Below, piece by piece: positions 63,932 to 64,000 of a stretch of 64,000 bases of DNA (position 1 is its first letter; every line of letters starts with the position of its first letter). The DNA lies in assembly GCA_019359675.1 (NCBI GenBank), contig JAHHGX010000080.1, forward strand, positions 118,960 to 182,959, read 5' to 3'. The DNA is from Calothrix sp. FI2-JRJ7. GTDB taxonomy: Bacteria > Cyanobacteriota > Cyanobacteriia > Cyanobacteriales > Nostocaceae. Both the position numbers and the translations under genes were made by a program. The notes under the pieces were generated by a model. It worked only from the letters and a program-made list of their open reading frames with translations, was not told the origin of the DNA and searched no databases.

Positions 63932-64000
63932 ATGAAAGCTTACTCCATCGACTTCCGGTTAAAAATTGTTCAAGCCTACGAGCAAGGGGACACTTCAATC
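63932..64000 (+). CDS. IS630-family transposase, first 23 codons only
   Basis: MKAYSIDFRLKIVQAYEQGD matches the helix-turn-helix start of IS630/Tc1-type transposases (M.AYS.DFR.KIV.AYE.G). The gene runs off the right edge of the window, so intactness cannot be judged. Confidence 0.8.
   Translation, partial: MKAYSIDFRLKIVQAYEQGDTSI

Noticed and set aside
1..64000. tRNA, rRNA, tmRNA or RNase P genes
   Set aside because: None recognised on reading both strands; a covariance-model scan would be needed to be certain.

Overview
The window reads as chromosome of a filamentous, heterocyst-type cyanobacterium (order Nostocales, Rivularia/Calothrix-like). Supporting signs are a split nifJ, XisH/XisI homologues, an NtcA-type site upstream of an ammonium transporter, a NatFGH/BgtA-like amino-acid ABC transporter, a giant Ser/Thr kinase-histidine kinase hybrid, Uma2 proteins, and very wide, AT-rich, repeat-laden intergenic DNA. 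The usual cyanobacterial iterated palindrome GCGATCGC was not seen. GGCGCC takes its place, with about 120 copies by hand count (roughly one per 530 bp). No tRNA, rRNA or CRISPR array was recognised.

Layout. 0-2.75 kb: tail of an inserted element (RepA/AAA-type ATPase plus a 49-aa ORF) that interrupts nifJ; only the 3' two thirds of nifJ (to 5.16 kb) is present. 5.2-13.6 kb: DAHP synthase flanked by two paralogous small genes, two small genes sharing a hairpin leader, dienelactone hydrolase, creatininase, ROK glucokinase, DUF4112, HtrA protease. 13.7-19 kb: Rpn/PD-(D/E)XK nuclease, a Ro60-like TROVE/vWA + ARPP-2 operon preceded by a possible structured RNA, VanZ, and a MntA/HepT pair. 19-29 kb: AtzH/HpxZ-like protein, two NmrA-like oxidoreductases (the second lies at 39 kb), a 1856-aa signalling protein with a decayed partial copy beside it, and a desaturase. 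30-33.5 kb: amt, DUF3082, ispE.

33.5-40.4 kb is an island of gene debris lying between ispE and rsmA: truncated Uma2, a sacsin-like fragment, xisH/xisI, PIN and pentapeptide fragments. 42-47.4 kb holds a chimeric Uma2/kinase fragment, a REP-associated tyrosine transposase (RAYT) bracketed by its probable REP hairpins, a tyrosine recombinase, a GerMN lipoprotein and a ParA/RHH partition-like pair. 47.6-64 kb is more ordinary: JAMM protease, beta-CASP nuclease, persulfide-dioxygenase-like MBL protein, DEAD helicase, four-gene amino-acid ABC transporter, 1-Cys peroxiredoxin, metallophosphoesterase, trpB, and the first codons of an IS630-type transposase at the right edge.

Between the genes lie at least six families of short palindromic repeats. 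The most striking has 17 two-armed copies of GGTGCGTGA...TCACGCACC. Its arms change together (compensatory changes), many copies sit directly on stop codons, and its likely mobiliser is the RAYT. Other points of interest are the interrupted nifJ, the shared 19-base leader loop, the TROVE/ARPP-2 locus with a candidate Y-like RNA, and the replacement of HIP1 by GGCGCC.
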